DNA of 64,000 nucleotides from Streptomyces wuyuanensis (GCF_900103455.1 NZ_FNHI01000012.1:1-64000), one strand, 5' to 3'; positions 20,011 to 29,622 are shown, counted from the stretch's first letter. Notes: a model not told the origin generated them from the sequence alone. Numbers and translations: made by a program.

Positions 20011-21360
20011 ATGAATCAGCAGGGGGTGCGCTGGACGGCTGAACAGGTGCTGGACCTGGCTCCTGACGCCGCGTCACGCAGGGCGGGGAGCAGGCTCGGC
20101 ACGGCCGGCCCGTGGTCGGAGACGGGCGGCAGCGGCGCGGGGGCCGTGTGGGGTCTGTGCAAGGGCAGTGGCAGCAGGCCGTACGCGACGGTCGTCGACA
20201 CATCCGGTCCGGCGTACAAGTGCAGTTGCCCGAGCCGGAAGTTCCCGTGCAAGCACGCGCTGGGACTGCTGCTGCTCTGGGCCGGTGACGAGGGGACGGT
20301 GCCGGAGGCCGCGGCGCCCGGCTGGGCCGAGGAGTGGCTGGCGGGGCGGCGCACGCGCGAGCGGCGGCAGGAGGACCGGGCTGCGGACGGCGGGCAGTCC
20401 CCGCGGACCGCCGATCCGGTGGCGGCCCGGCGCCGGGCCGAGCGCAGGGCGGCCAGGATCACCGCCGGTGCGGCGGAGTTGGAGCAGCGGCTCACGGACC
20501 TGCTGCGCGGCGGACTGGCCGCCGCGGAGCGGTCCGGGTACGGGCCGTGGGAGGAGACCGCCGCGCGCATGGTCGACGCCCAGGCCCCGGGACTGGCCGC
20601 CCGGGTCAGGGAGTTGGGAGCGATCCCCGGCTCCGGTCAGGGCTGGCCGGTGCGGTTGCTGGAGGAGTCCGCGCTGGTGCACCTCCTCGATCGCGCCTGG
20701 CTGGGTATGGACCGGCTTCCGGATTCCCTCGCCGCCACCGTGCGCACCAGGGTCGGCCTGACCGCCCCCGCCGAGGGCCCGGCGGTCCGGGACGACTGGC
20801 TGGTCCTCGCACAGTACGACTCGGCGGACGCCAGGCTGACCACCCGCCGGATCTGGTTGTACGGACGGAGGACGGGCCGCACGGCCCTGCTGCTCTCCTT
20901 CGGCGCGGCCGGACGGGCGCCGCAGCTCGCGCTGCCGCCCGGGCTGATGATCGACGCCGAGATCGTGCCGCACGCCGGCGCGGGTCAGCTGCGGGCGGAA
21001 CTGCGGGAGCAGTTCGGCGCTCCGGTGCCCATCGAGGCGCCGCCGCCGGGCGGCTCCACCGAGGACGCCCTCGCCGCGTACGGGACGGCATTGGGCGACG
21101 ACCCCTGGCTGGACTCGTGGCCGGTCACTCTGACGGACGTCATACCGGTGCCGTCGGACGACGGCTGGCAACTGGCCGACGCCCGCCGGCCGCAGGCACT
21201 GCCGATCGCGCCCACCGCACCGTCGCGGGCCGGGCTGTGGAGGCTCGTCGCGCTCTCCGGCGGCGGTCCGGTCACGGTCTTCGGCGAATGCGGGCACCGC
21301 GGCTTCGCACCGCTGGCGGCCTGGTCGGCCGGCAGCCCCGAGACGGTCACCCTCACCTGA
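20011..21360 (+). CDS. SWIM zinc-finger protein
   Basis: A 449-residue protein starting MNQQGVRWTAEQVLDLAPD. The SWIM zinc-finger is at residues about 65-85: CSCPSRKFPCKHALGLLLLW, i.e. CxCx(n)CxH. The remainder (residues 140-449) is Ala/Leu/Arg-rich and folds unpredictably by eye. SWIM domains bind nucleic acid or protein, for example in Rad51-associated and transposase proteins. It is divergent from the MoxR operon under a shared promoter region and 17 bases before a DUF5691 gene, with which it forms an operon. Confidence 0.88.
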   Translation: MNQQGVRWTAEQVLDLAPDAASRRAGSRLGTAGPWSETGGSGAGAVWGLCKGSGSRPYATVVDTSGPAYKCSCPSRKFPCKHALGLLLLWAGDEGTVPEAAAPGWAEEWLAGRRTRERRQEDRAADGGQSPRTADPVAARRRAERRAARITAGAAELEQRLTDLLRGGLAAAERSGYGPWEETAARMVDAQAPGLAARVRELGAIPGSGQGWPVRLLEESALVHLLDRAWLGMDRLPDSLAATVRTRVGLTAPAEGPAVRDDWLVLAQYDSADARLTTRRIWLYGRRTGRTALLLSFGAAGRAPQLALPPGLMIDAEIVPHAGAGQLRAELREQFGAPVPIEAPPPGGSTEDALAAYGTALGDDPWLDSWPVTLTDVIPVPSDDGWQLADARRPQALPIAPTAPSRAGLWRLVALSGGGPVTVFGECGHRGFAPLAAWSAGSPETVTLT

Positions 21361-21377
21361 CGCACCCGGAGGATCCG

Positions 21378-22985
21378 ATGTCCGGCACCACCCCCGCGAG
21401 CTACTGGGACGAGCTCGTCACCTCGGCGCTGCTCGGCACCGACCGGCGCACGCCGCCGGCCGACGTGGCGCCCCGGGGCGTCGACGCCCCCTCCGCGCTG
21501 CTCGACGCCGCCGCGGTGCACACCGTGCGGCGGCGGGCCGGACTGCGGCCCGCGACCGCCAGGCCCCGGCCGGAGCCCGCACCGCCCGACGACCGGCGGG
21601 AGCTGCCCGAGCCGGCCCGGCGGCGGCTGGCCGTTCTGCTGGCCGACCGGGCCGCACCGGCGGGCTCCGGAGGGCGACGCGGAACCGCGCCGGACCTGAC
21701 GGAGCTCCTGCCCCAGTGGCTCGCCGCCGCCAACGACCGCGGCTACCGCGCCCCGGCGTCCGCGCTGCCGGCGCTGCTGGACGCCGCCCGCGCCCGCACC
21801 GATCTGCGGGCCCCGGCGCTGCGCTTCGCGGGGCCGCGGGGGATCTGGCTCGCCGGTCTGAACGCGGAGTGGAAGTTCGCCCTTCGCGGCACGTCCGCCG
21901 GCACCGCCCTCCCGGCGCCCGAGGACCGGGAGGCCGTCCGCCGGCTGTGGGAGGAGGGCCTGTTCGCCGAGCGGGTCGCCCTGCTCGGGTCCGTACGCGC
22001 GCACGACCCGGCAGCGGGGGCGGCCCTGCTCGCGGAGACCTGGCCGACGGAGCGCGCCGAGGACCGGCTGATGTTCCTGGACTCGCTGCGCACGGGACTG
22101 TCCGACGCGGACGAGCCCTTCCTGGACCGGGCGCTGTCCGACCGCAGCCGCAACGTCCGGGCGACAGCGGCCGAGCTGCTGTCCGCCCTGCCGGGTTCCG
22201 CGCTCGCCGGGCGGATGGCGGCGCGCGCGGCAGGCTGCGTCAGCCTGGACCGCACGGCGGCCGTCGCGACGATCGCCGTGGAGGCCCCGCACGAGTGCGA
22301 CGCCGGGATGGAGCGCGACGGGGTCGTCCCGACCGCCCCCTCGGGACGGGGCGAACGGTCCTGGTGGCTCGGTCAGCTGGTGGAGGCGACCCCGCTCGCC
22401 ACCTGGCCGGGACGGCTGGGCGGCCGCACGCCGGAGGAGATCGTCGCCCTGCCGGTCGCCGACGACTGGGGCGACGAACTGCACGCCGCTTGGTGCCGGG
22501 CGGCGGTGCGCCAGCACGACCCGGAGTGGGCCCGTGCACTGCTGGGGGCACCCTCGCAGCCCCCCGCGACCGGCCCCGGGACGTCCTCGCTCGCCGAGCG
22601 GGCGAAGCTGCTCGCGACGCTCCGGACGGAGGTACGGGCCGAGTGGGTGGCCGGGTTCATCTCCGCGCACGGCCTGTCCGAGGCGTTCCAGCTGCTCGGC
22701 GTCTGCGCGGTGCCGTGGGCGGAGCCGCTCGGCCGCGCCGTGGTCGACGCACTCGACATCGCCCGGGACGCGGGGAGCTACCCGTGGAGCTTCAGCGGCG
22801 TCATGGGTCTCGCGGAGCGCTGCCTCGACCCTGCCGAGGCGAGTCGCCTCGAACTCCTCACCGCCACGCCCGACGAGGCGGAAGGGGCGTCGCCGGGAGC
22901 GGGCAGCTACTGGTCCGAGGCCTTCCGGCGACTGGTCTCGACGCTGCGGCTGCGCGCGGAGATGCACGCCGAGCTCTCGTCGTAG
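21378..22985 (+). CDS. DUF5691 family protein
   Basis: A 535-residue protein starting at ATG 21378 with GGAGGA nine bases ahead. The opening YWDELVTSALLGTDRRTPP is the characteristic DUF5691 N-terminus. Most of the protein looks like a helical solenoid (for example FLDSLRTGLSDADEPFLDRAL and RSRNVRATAAELLSALPGS, resembling HEAT-type repeats). No catalytic motif is visible. It is co-transcribed with the SWIM protein and divergent from the MoxR-DUF5682-VWA operon, and these five proteins probably form one system. Confidence 0.85.
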   Translation: MSGTTPASYWDELVTSALLGTDRRTPPADVAPRGVDAPSALLDAAAVHTVRRRAGLRPATARPRPEPAPPDDRRELPEPARRRLAVLLADRAAPAGSGGRRGTAPDLTELLPQWLAAANDRGYRAPASALPALLDAARARTDLRAPALRFAGPRGIWLAGLNAEWKFALRGTSAGTALPAPEDREAVRRLWEEGLFAERVALLGSVRAHDPAAGAALLAETWPTERAEDRLMFLDSLRTGLSDADEPFLDRALSDRSRNVRATAAELLSALPGSALAGRMAARAAGCVSLDRTAAVATIAVEAPHECDAGMERDGVVPTAPSGRGERSWWLGQLVEATPLATWPGRLGGRTPEEIVALPVADDWGDELHAAWCRAAVRQHDPEWARALLGAPSQPPATGPGTSSLAERAKLLATLRTEVRAEWVAGFISAHGLSEAFQLLGVCAVPWAEPLGRAVVDALDIARDAGSYPWSFSGVMGLAERCLDPAEASRLELLTATPDEAEGASPGAGSYWSEAFRRLVSTLRLRAEMHAELSS

Positions 22986-23452
22986 CCGCGGCGGAGCGCG
23001 GACGCCGTCACACGGCGCCGCGACCACGACGAAGGGTCGGCAGCCGGTCGGCGTGCGCCTCGCGGCGGTCCTCGTCGTTGCTGACGGCACGGACGAGCTG
23101 AGGGGCCGCGTGCTGGGCGCCCCGGGCGCGGCGTCGCCGTACGGGCGTCTCCGTAGGGGGCTCAGGTGTCGCAACCCCATGCCAGGCGTTTCGGCCGCGG
23201 CGATCCGTGCGAGGCGCCCGGGCGCGGCGTCTCCGCACCCCCGCGCTCAGGTACCGCGAGCCGTGCAAGACGTACGTCCACCGCGATTCCGCACGGGGCG
23301 CCCGGGCCCCTGTGCTGCTGCCCGTCCGGGGCGCTCGGACGCTGTGCCCCGCGCCGGGCACCCACCTGTCACACGGGCGGACCCGACCCGCGGCGGAGCG
23401 CAACGGAACGGCCACGCCATCCCGCAGCGCCCGCCCGCAGGCCCCGTGGCGC
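22986..23452. other. Gene-free GC-rich region with imperfect repeats
   Basis: About 470 bases between the convergent DUF5691 and icmB genes. Open frames here are Arg/Gly/Ala-rich with no recognisable domain. Imperfect direct repeats of a GGCGCCCGGGCGCGGCGT-like unit occur near 23122 and 23216, with shorter copies near 23298. Some could form hairpins and serve as terminators, but I assign no function. Confidence 0.45.
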
Positions 23453-23860
23453 CTACGCCGCCTGGCGGACGTTCGCGTTGACCCAGTCGACGATCGACGT
23501 CGTCGTCGCTCCCGGGGTGAAGATCTCCGCGACGCCCTTCTCCTTCAGCGGAGGGATGTCCGCCTCGGGGATGATCCCGCCACCGAAGACCTTGATGTCC
23601 TCCGCGTCGCGCTCCTTCAGCAGGTCGAGCACCTTCACGAAGAGCGTGTTGTGCGCGCCGGAGAGGATGGAGAGGCCGATCGCGTCGGCGTCCTCCTGGA
23701 TCGCGGTGTCGACGATCTGCTCGGGGGTCTGGTGCAGCCCGGTGTAGATGACCTCCATACCGGCGTCCCGCAGGGCTCGTGCGATCACCTTCGCACCGCG
23801 ATCGTGGCCGTCGAGACCCGGCTTGGCCACCACCACGCGGATCGGACCGGTCACACCCAT
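23453..23860 (-). CDS. icmB: B12-binding small subunit of an acyl-CoA mutase (IcmB-like)
   Basis: A 135-residue protein consisting only of a cobalamin-binding Rossmann-like domain. DGHDRG at residues 17-22 is the DxHxxG motif whose His19 is the lower axial ligand of cobalt. SILSGAHNTL and KVFGGGIIP are the other cofactor-contacting loops. The size and sequence match IcmB of Streptomyces isobutyryl-CoA mutase, which interconverts isobutyryl- and n-butyryl-CoA. No large subunit is in the window. ATG 23860 (MGVTGPIRVVVAKPG) is chosen over longer frames because homologues begin there. Methylmalonyl-CoA mutase small subunit is the alternative name. Confidence 0.88.
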   Translation of the reverse strand: MGVTGPIRVVVAKPGLDGHDRGAKVIARALRDAGMEVIYTGLHQTPEQIVDTAIQEDADAIGLSILSGAHNTLFVKVLDLLKERDAEDIKVFGGGIIPEADIPPLKEKGVAEIFTPGATTTSIVDWVNANVRQAA

Positions 23861-24272
23861 CACTGCCTCCACATACCGACTGTGCCGCCATTGGCACTGT
23901 GCCCTCATTGGCACCCAGGCGTGCCGATCGACGCGCGCTGTGTGCCGTCGTGGCACGGATCCCGTGCCGCGCCCCGTGCCGATGCGGGCCCGGGAGGTGA
24001 ACGAACGTTATCTACAGATCTACAGCATCCCGCAAGCCACCGTTTCGCGGTGGACGGGGAGGGGGAAATCACACATGGGACATATTCGCTACGCGCCGTA
24101 TCCGCCGGAGGGCCCAGGGCCGCGGGCGGGACGCCGCGAGGGAGCCGCTGTTCGGTCGCCGTGACCACCGTGCCCACTGCCGCGGGCCCGGTGCGGCCGG
24201 GGCCGTGGGCAGCCCCAAGAGGGCACACGGGGGACGGAGCCGCGATCCCGTGCGCCAGTCGGGAGGTCGGCC
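23861..24272. other. Divergent region between icmB and the lipase gene
   Basis: About 410 bases without a supported gene. It holds three GTGCC/GGCAC palindromes near the icmB start and an AT-richer stretch around 23995-24080, where rightward or leftward promoters could lie. The lipase ribosome binding site GGGAGG is at its right end. Confidence 0.5.
23882..23956. promoter_or_regulatory. Triple palindrome upstream of icmB
   Basis: GTGCC-N6-GGCAC occurs at 23882-23897 and 23899-23914 as two adjacent copies of a 17-base unit (TGTGCC..CATTGGCAC). A third copy with 5-base spacing is at 23942-23956. They lie 22-96 bases upstream of the icmB ATG, the right place for operators of a dimeric regulator controlling icmB. 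No regulator gene is adjacent. Confidence 0.5.
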
Positions 24273-25142
24273 ATGGGGTTCCTGCCGCTCTTGCGGATGA
24301 GGATGTCGATCGCCCTGCTGCGCGCCACGGCCCTTGAACTGGCGGTCCTCACCGCACACATGATCGTTTACCCGTCGGGGCTGATCCCGGAGCGGCGCAT
24401 CCCCGGGCCCACAGGTGGATCCCCGTCCGCGGACGTCCCGGACGTCCCGGACTCCCCGCATCCCCCGCACGTCCCCGATTCCCCGGCGCTGCCGGCCCTC
24501 CCCGCACCGCACCCGCCGGCCGTCCTGCTCCACGGCTTCGTCGACAACCGGTCCGTGTTCGTCCTCCTTCGCCGGGCCCTGGTCCGCCAGGGCGGGCGCC
24601 ATGTGGAGTCGCTCAACTACTCCCCCCTGACCTGCGACATCCGGACCGCCGCGGAGTTGCTGGGCCGCCATGTCGAGGAGATCTGCGCCCGCACCGGGCG
24701 GCAGCGGATCGACATCGTCGGCCACAGCCTCGGCGGGCTGATCGCGCGCTACTACGTCCAGCGGCTGGGTGGCGACCGCCGCGTCCGGACGCTCGTCACA
24801 CTCGGCACGCCCCACGCGGGCACCAGCGTCGCCCCGCTCGCCAGCGCGCACCCCATCGTGCGCCAGATGCGCCCGGGCTCCGCCGTGATCGAGGAGTTGC
24901 GGCTGCCCGCACCCGGCTGCCGGACCAGGTTCGTCAGCTTCTGGAGCGATCTGGACCAGATCATGGTGCCCCTGGAGACCGCGCGGCTGGAGCATCCGGA
25001 TCTGATTGCGCGGAATGTCCGTGTGAGCGGCATCGGCCATCTCGCCCTTCCGGTCCATCCGGCCGTCGCGGCGGGCATTCGGGAAGCGCTCGAGGCGTCC
25101 GGCGTCGAGGCCGAGTCGTCCGATGCCGTTTCGGTGGCATGA
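24273..25142 (+). CDS. Alpha/beta-hydrolase, lipase/esterase type
   Basis: A 289-residue protein, GGGAGG six bases before ATG 24273. Residues 1-40 form an N-terminal hydrophobic segment (IALLRATALELAVLTAHMIV), then a repetitive Pro/Asp linker (PDVPDSPHPPHVPDSP). The hydrolase domain has the oxyanion strand AVLLHGFVDNRS and nucleophile elbow DIVGHSLGGLIARYY. The probable acid is in SFWSDLDQIM and the catalytic His in VSGIGHLALP. This fits secreted or membrane-anchored triacylglycerol lipases of the LipA/EstA class. The substrate is unknown. Confidence 0.85.
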   Translation: MGFLPLLRMRMSIALLRATALELAVLTAHMIVYPSGLIPERRIPGPTGGSPSADVPDVPDSPHPPHVPDSPALPALPAPHPPAVLLHGFVDNRSVFVLLRRALVRQGGRHVESLNYSPLTCDIRTAAELLGRHVEEICARTGRQRIDIVGHSLGGLIARYYVQRLGGDRRVRTLVTLGTPHAGTSVAPLASAHPIVRQMRPGSAVIEELRLPAPGCRTRFVSFWSDLDQIMVPLETARLEHPDLIARNVRVSGIGHLALPVHPAVAAGIREALEASGVEAESSDAVSVA

Positions 25143-25352
25143 AGTCGAACAACAGTCGAACGTAAGGCCAAAGGTCTGCCCGCAGTCCGCCGAAACACGG
25201 CCGAATGCCCGTTTCCCGCTTCCCCAAAACCTGCCGAAGATTGTCGGCGTCGCATACCGCCGGGTACAGTCGCGCCACTGCGTTGCCTCTGGGACCCCCG
25301 CGCAGGGTGGCCCCCAGACCCTGGTCCTGCTGCCGAGGCGAGAGAGAAGTTG

Positions 25353-26954
25353 GTGAACGACCAGCACCCCCACGCCGGGTACGACGCGTACGCCACCGGC
25401 AGCTTCGACACCGACCCGCTCTTCGGCGCCATGCCCGGCAGTTACGAGGACGGTCACCTCGCCCACAGCGGCCAGTACGACGCGACGCAGTGGAACACCG
25501 CGTCACCGACGGGCTACGACGCCTACGGCAACCCCCAGCATGCGTACGGGCAGCAGTACGACGCAACGCATTTCGACGCTGCCGCGCAGTACGACGCCAC
25601 CGGCCAGTGGGACGCCAACGCCTGGAACGAGGCGGGGCAGTTCACGGCGGCGCAGTTCGAGACCTCCGCGCAGACCTACGACGCGACCGGCCAGTGGACC
25701 ACCACCGGCTACGGCACGGCGACGTCGTACGAGACCGGCGCCTACGACGCCACCGCGTGGAACTCGGCCGGCGCCGACGCCACCGCCGTCCACACGCAGT
25801 ACGCCGACCACCCGGGGCAGACGCCCGGAGCCGAGCACTCCGAGTACGCGCTCTACGAGGAACACCACGATCCCGCCGGGGCCTTCGTCCCCGAACAGTT
25901 CTCCCCCGCCGCCGAGTTCGGCACGTCCCACGAGACGCAGCCCGGCACCGGAACCGGCTACGAGACGGAAGCCGGCCCCGGCACCGAGAACGGCTTTGAA
26001 ACCGCCGGGGAGTACGACACCGCCGGGGAGTACACGGAGTACGCCGAGTACGAGCCGGAGCGTTCGGCAGCGGACGCGTACGACGAGGAACCCGACTCGG
26101 GCCACGACCCCGACGCCGAGCTGATCGCCGGCGCCGCCACCGTCTCGGCGCCCGCCGTCACCCTCTCCTCCGCCGCCTCGGCCCGCCCCGTGCGCCGGGC
26201 CGGCGGCAGCCGCAGCCGCCGCCGCACTCCCGCCAAGCGTTCCGCGCTCCTCACCGTCGCCGTGCCCTCCGTCTGCGTGATGGGCGTCGCCGGTGTCGCG
26301 GCCGCCTCGGTCGGCGGGCTCACCGACGGCGACCAGCAGAAGGACGACAACACCGCGGTCACGGCCGCCGATCCGTCGTCCGTGAAGCCCGTCGCCGCGA
26401 ACAACGCGCTCGACACCCAGCTCGCCGCGCTCAGCGCCGACGCCCGCGACTTCGGTGACCGCGCGAGCCGGACCCAGGAGCGCATCGACCTCAAGGCGCG
26501 CCAGGAGGCGGAGCGCAAGAAGCGTGAGGAGGCGGCCGCCCTTCGCGAGCGGCTGCGGCCGAAGTTCGCCCTCCCCGTCGCCCAGCACGGCCTCAGCGCC
26601 TACTACGGCCAGGCCGGCGTCAACTGGATGTCCATGCACACCGGAATCGACTTCCCCGTCTCGTACGGGACGCCGGTGATGGCCGCGACCGACGGAACCG
26701 TACGGACGCAGTGGAACAGCGCCTACGGCAACATGGCCATCGTCACCGCCGCCGACGGCACGGAGACCTGGTACTGCCATCTGAGCAGCACCAAGATCCG
26801 CTCCGGCAAGGTCAAGGCCGGCGAAGTCATCGCCTACTCGGGCAACTCGGGCAACTCCACCGGCCCGCATCTGCACTTCGAGGTGCGGCCCGGCGGCGGA
26901 TCCGCGATCGACCCGCTGGCGTGGCTGCGCAGCCACGGTCTCAGCCCGACCTGA
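25353..26954 (+). CDS. M23-family peptidoglycan endopeptidase with Tyr/Thr/Gln-rich N-terminus
   Basis: A 533-residue protein. GTG 25353 is preferred to TTG 25350 because the GAGAGAAG box is better spaced. Residues 1-240 are degenerate YDA/YDATGQW repeats. Basic RRRTPAKRSALLTVAVPSVCV with a membrane segment near residue 300 suggests a membrane anchor or late signal. A coiled coil (residues about 350-410) precedes the LytM/M23 domain. Its zinc ligands are in MHTGIDFPVSYG (HxxxD) and GPHLHFEV (HxH). It should cleave peptide cross-bridges in the wall during growth or division. Confidence 0.88.
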   Translation: MNDQHPHAGYDAYATGSFDTDPLFGAMPGSYEDGHLAHSGQYDATQWNTASPTGYDAYGNPQHAYGQQYDATHFDAAAQYDATGQWDANAWNEAGQFTAAQFETSAQTYDATGQWTTTGYGTATSYETGAYDATAWNSAGADATAVHTQYADHPGQTPGAEHSEYALYEEHHDPAGAFVPEQFSPAAEFGTSHETQPGTGTGYETEAGPGTENGFETAGEYDTAGEYTEYAEYEPERSAADAYDEEPDSGHDPDAELIAGAATVSAPAVTLSSAASARPVRRAGGSRSRRRTPAKRSALLTVAVPSVCVMGVAGVAAASVGGLTDGDQQKDDNTAVTAADPSSVKPVAANNALDTQLAALSADARDFGDRASRTQERIDLKARQEAERKKREEAAALRERLRPKFALPVAQHGLSAYYGQAGVNWMSMHTGIDFPVSYGTPVMAATDGTVRTQWNSAYGNMAIVTAADGTETWYCHLSSTKIRSGKVKAGEVIAYSGNSGNSTGPHLHFEVRPGGGSAIDPLAWLRSHGLSPT

Positions 26955-27113
26955 TCCCGTATCCCGTCGACTGCGCCCGGACGCGCGGCCCGGCGCGAAC
27001 CGCCCAGCCGCCCGGCAACCGGCCCGTCGCTCCCGAAGCGCACGACCCGGCCCGTTCTCCATCCCGTCCGCAGCGTCCCTGGCCCAGGAGCGCCGCGCCA
27101 CGCGCCGACCCCA

Positions 27114-27144
27114 CCGCAGGGCCCCCGCCGTCGGGGCCCTGCGG
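27114..27144. terminator. Bidirectional hairpin between M23 peptidase and pcrA
   Basis: A 12-base-pair perfect stem, CCGCAGGGCCCC (27114-27125) with GGGGCCCTGCGG (27133-27144), and a 7-base loop, placed between convergent genes. Confidence 0.9.
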
Positions 27145-27165
27145 TCCCGGAGCCTTCTCAGCGCG

Positions 27166-29613
27166 TCAGAGCTTCTCCACCGGCGCGTACCGCAGCAGCA
27201 GCCGCTTCGGCTTGGTGTCGCCGAAGTCGATGGTCGCCTGGGCATCCGCGCCCGAACCCGTCACCGCCGTCACGGTGCCCAGACCGAACTGGTCGTGGGT
27301 GACCCGGTCCCCGACGGCCAGGGCGATCACCGGCTTGTCCGTCGTCCGCCTGGTCGCGAAACCCGAAGGGCCGGAGCGGGAGCGGGACGAGGAGAGCGCC
27401 GAGGCGATGCCGGACGTCGGACCGGCGGGCGCCGCCATCGGGCCCGTCCGCTTCCACTCCAGGTGCGCGTCCGGGATCTCCTCCAGGAAGCGCGAGGGCG
27501 GGTTGTAGGCGGGCTGGCCCCAGGCGCTGCGCATCGAGGAACGCGTCAGGTAGAGGCGCTCGCGGGCGCGGGTGATCCCCACATACGCCAGGCGGCGCTC
27601 CTCCTCCAGCTCCTTGGTCTGGCCGAGCGCCCGCATGTGCGGGAAGACGCCGTCCTCCATGCCGGTGAGGAACACGACGGGGAACTCCAGGCCCTTCGCC
27701 GTGTGCAGGGTCATCAGCGTGATCACGCCGCTGCCCTCCTCGTCCTCGTCGGGGATCTGGTCGGAGTCGGCGACGAGCGCCACCCGCTCGAGGAACTCGG
27801 CGAGCGTGCCCGCCCCCTCCTCCTCACCGCGCTCCTGCTCGAACTCCAGGGCGACCGCCGCGAGTTCCTGGAGGTTCTCGATACGGGTCTCGTCCTGGGG
27901 GTCCGTGGACGCCTGGAGCTCGGCGAGATAGCCGGTCCGCTCCAGTACGGCCTCCAGCACGACCGCGGGGCCGGCGCCGGAGTCGACGATCGTGCGCAGT
28001 TCCTCCATGAGCGTGTTGAAGCGCTTCACGGCGTTGGCGGAGCGGGCCGCCATGCCGTACGCCTCGTCGACGCGGCGCAGCGCCTGCGGGAACGTGATCC
28101 TCTCCCGCAGGGCGAGGGCGTCGATCATCGCCTCGGCGCGCTCGCCGATGCCGCGCTTCGGGACGTTCAGGATGCGCCGCAGCGGCACGTTGTCCTCGGG
28201 ATTGGCGAGGACCCGCAGGTACGCCAGGACGTCCCGGACCTCCTTGCGCTCGTAGAAGCGCACACCGCCGACGACCTTGTAGGGCAGGCCGACGCGGATG
28301 AAGATCTCCTCGAAGACACGGGACTGGGCGTTGGTGCGGTAGAAGACCGCCACATCGCCGGCCTCGGCCTCGCCCGCGTCCGTCAGCCGGTCGATCTCGT
28401 CCGCGACGAACTGGGCCTCGTCGTGCTCGGTGTCCGCGACGTATCCGGTGATCTGGGCTCCGGCGCCGGCGTTCGTCCACAGGTTCTTGGGACGGCGGCT
28501 CTCGTTGCGCTCGATCACGGCGTTGGCCGCGGAGAGGATCGTCTGTGACGATCGGTAGTTCTGCTCGAGCAGGATCGTGGTCGCGTCCGGGTAGTCCTCC
28601 TCGAACTGGAGGATGTTGCGGATCGTGGCACCGCGGAACGCGTAGATCGACTGATCGGCGTCGCCCACCACGCACAGCTCGGCGGGGCCGAGGTCCTCGT
28701 AGCCCGTGCCCACCAGCTCGCGCACGAGCGTGTACTGGGCGTGGTTGGTGTCCTGGTACTCGTCGACCAGGACGTGGCGGAACCGGCGCCGGTAGTGCTC
28801 GGCGACGTCCGGGAACGCCTGCAGCAGGTGGACCGTGGTCATGATGATGTCGTCGAAGTCCAGCGCGTTGGCCTCGCGGAGGCGCGCCTGGTACATCCGG
28901 TACGCCTCGGCCAGCGTCTTCTCGAAACCGTCGGCGGCCTGACCGGCGAAGGTCTCCTCGTCGATCAGCTCGTTCTTCAGGTTCGAGATCTTGGCGCTGA
29001 ACGACTTCGGAGGGTAGCGCTTCGGGTCGAGGTCGAGGTCGCGGCAGACCAGCGCCATCAGCCGCTTGGAGTCGGCGGCGTCGTAGATGGAGAAGGACGA
29101 CGTGAAGCCGAGCCTCTTGCTCTCCCGGCGCAGTATGCGGACGCAGGCGCTGTGGAAGGTGGAGACCCACATGGCGCGGGCGCGCGGGCCGACGAGATGC
29201 TCGACGCGCTCCTTCATCTCGCCCGCGGCCTTGTTGGTGAACGTGATCGCCAGTATCTGGCCGGGGTGGACGTCGCGGGTCCCCAGCAGATGGGCGATCC
29301 TGTGGGTCAGCACGCGGGTCTTGCCGGAGCCGGCGCCGGCGACGATGAGCAGCGGCGATCCCGTGTGAACGACGGCGGCGCGCTGCTGCTCGTTCAGCCC
29401 GCCGAGGAGGGCCGCCGGGTCGACGGCGGGGCGCGGGGCGCCGTTCCGGTAGTGGGCGTCCCCGGACGGAGGCGCGTCGAACCTGCCCTCGAAGAGGTCG
29501 TGCGGGACCTCCTCCGCGGCCGGGTGCTCGTCGTCCTCCGGCGGCGGAGGTTCCTCGGGGGCCGAGGTGCGCTGGAGGTCCGCCAGGAAACTGTCGTCAA
29601 AGAGGCTGCTCAT
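27166..29613 (-). CDS. pcrA: ATP-dependent DNA helicase PcrA/UvrD
   Basis: An 815-residue superfamily 1A helicase. Walker A is VAGAGSGKTRVLTHR, motif II is VDEYQDTNHAQY, motif III lies in GDADQSIYAFRGA, and motif V is TMHTAKGLEFPVVF. The C-terminal VGDRVTHDQFGLGTVTAV is the Tudor-like domain that binds RNA polymerase in PcrA/UvrD. Residues 1-65 are an acidic, disordered N-terminus common in actinobacteria. It acts in DNA repair, replication-fork and transcription-conflict processing. A damage-type promoter lies immediately upstream. Confidence 0.96.
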   Translation of the reverse strand: MSSLFDDSFLADLQRTSAPEEPPPPEDDEHPAAEEVPHDLFEGRFDAPPSGDAHYRNGAPRPAVDPAALLGGLNEQQRAAVVHTGSPLLIVAGAGSGKTRVLTHRIAHLLGTRDVHPGQILAITFTNKAAGEMKERVEHLVGPRARAMWVSTFHSACVRILRRESKRLGFTSSFSIYDAADSKRLMALVCRDLDLDPKRYPPKSFSAKISNLKNELIDEETFAGQAADGFEKTLAEAYRMYQARLREANALDFDDIIMTTVHLLQAFPDVAEHYRRRFRHVLVDEYQDTNHAQYTLVRELVGTGYEDLGPAELCVVGDADQSIYAFRGATIRNILQFEEDYPDATTILLEQNYRSSQTILSAANAVIERNESRRPKNLWTNAGAGAQITGYVADTEHDEAQFVADEIDRLTDAGEAEAGDVAVFYRTNAQSRVFEEIFIRVGLPYKVVGGVRFYERKEVRDVLAYLRVLANPEDNVPLRRILNVPKRGIGERAEAMIDALALRERITFPQALRRVDEAYGMAARSANAVKRFNTLMEELRTIVDSGAGPAVVLEAVLERTGYLAELQASTDPQDETRIENLQELAAVALEFEQERGEEEGAGTLAEFLERVALVADSDQIPDEDEEGSGVITLMTLHTAKGLEFPVVFLTGMEDGVFPHMRALGQTKELEEERRLAYVGITRARERLYLTRSSMRSAWGQPAYNPPSRFLEEIPDAHLEWKRTGPMAAPAGPTSGIASALSSSRSRSGPSGFATRRTTDKPVIALAVGDRVTHDQFGLGTVTAVTGSGADAQATIDFGDTKPKRLLLRYAPVEKL

Positions 29614-29622
29614 CGCTCTCCG

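Noticed and set aside
23008..23415. Minus-strand 135-residue frame between DUF5691 and icmB
   Set aside because: It is Arg-rich with no domain, poor codon pattern and no ribosome binding site, and it overlaps repeats.
25143..25352. ydaO riboswitch before the M23 peptidase
   Set aside because: The signature blocks seen at 29831-29986 (GAACCGGGG, GGGGTGAATC, CAGCTAACC) are absent here.
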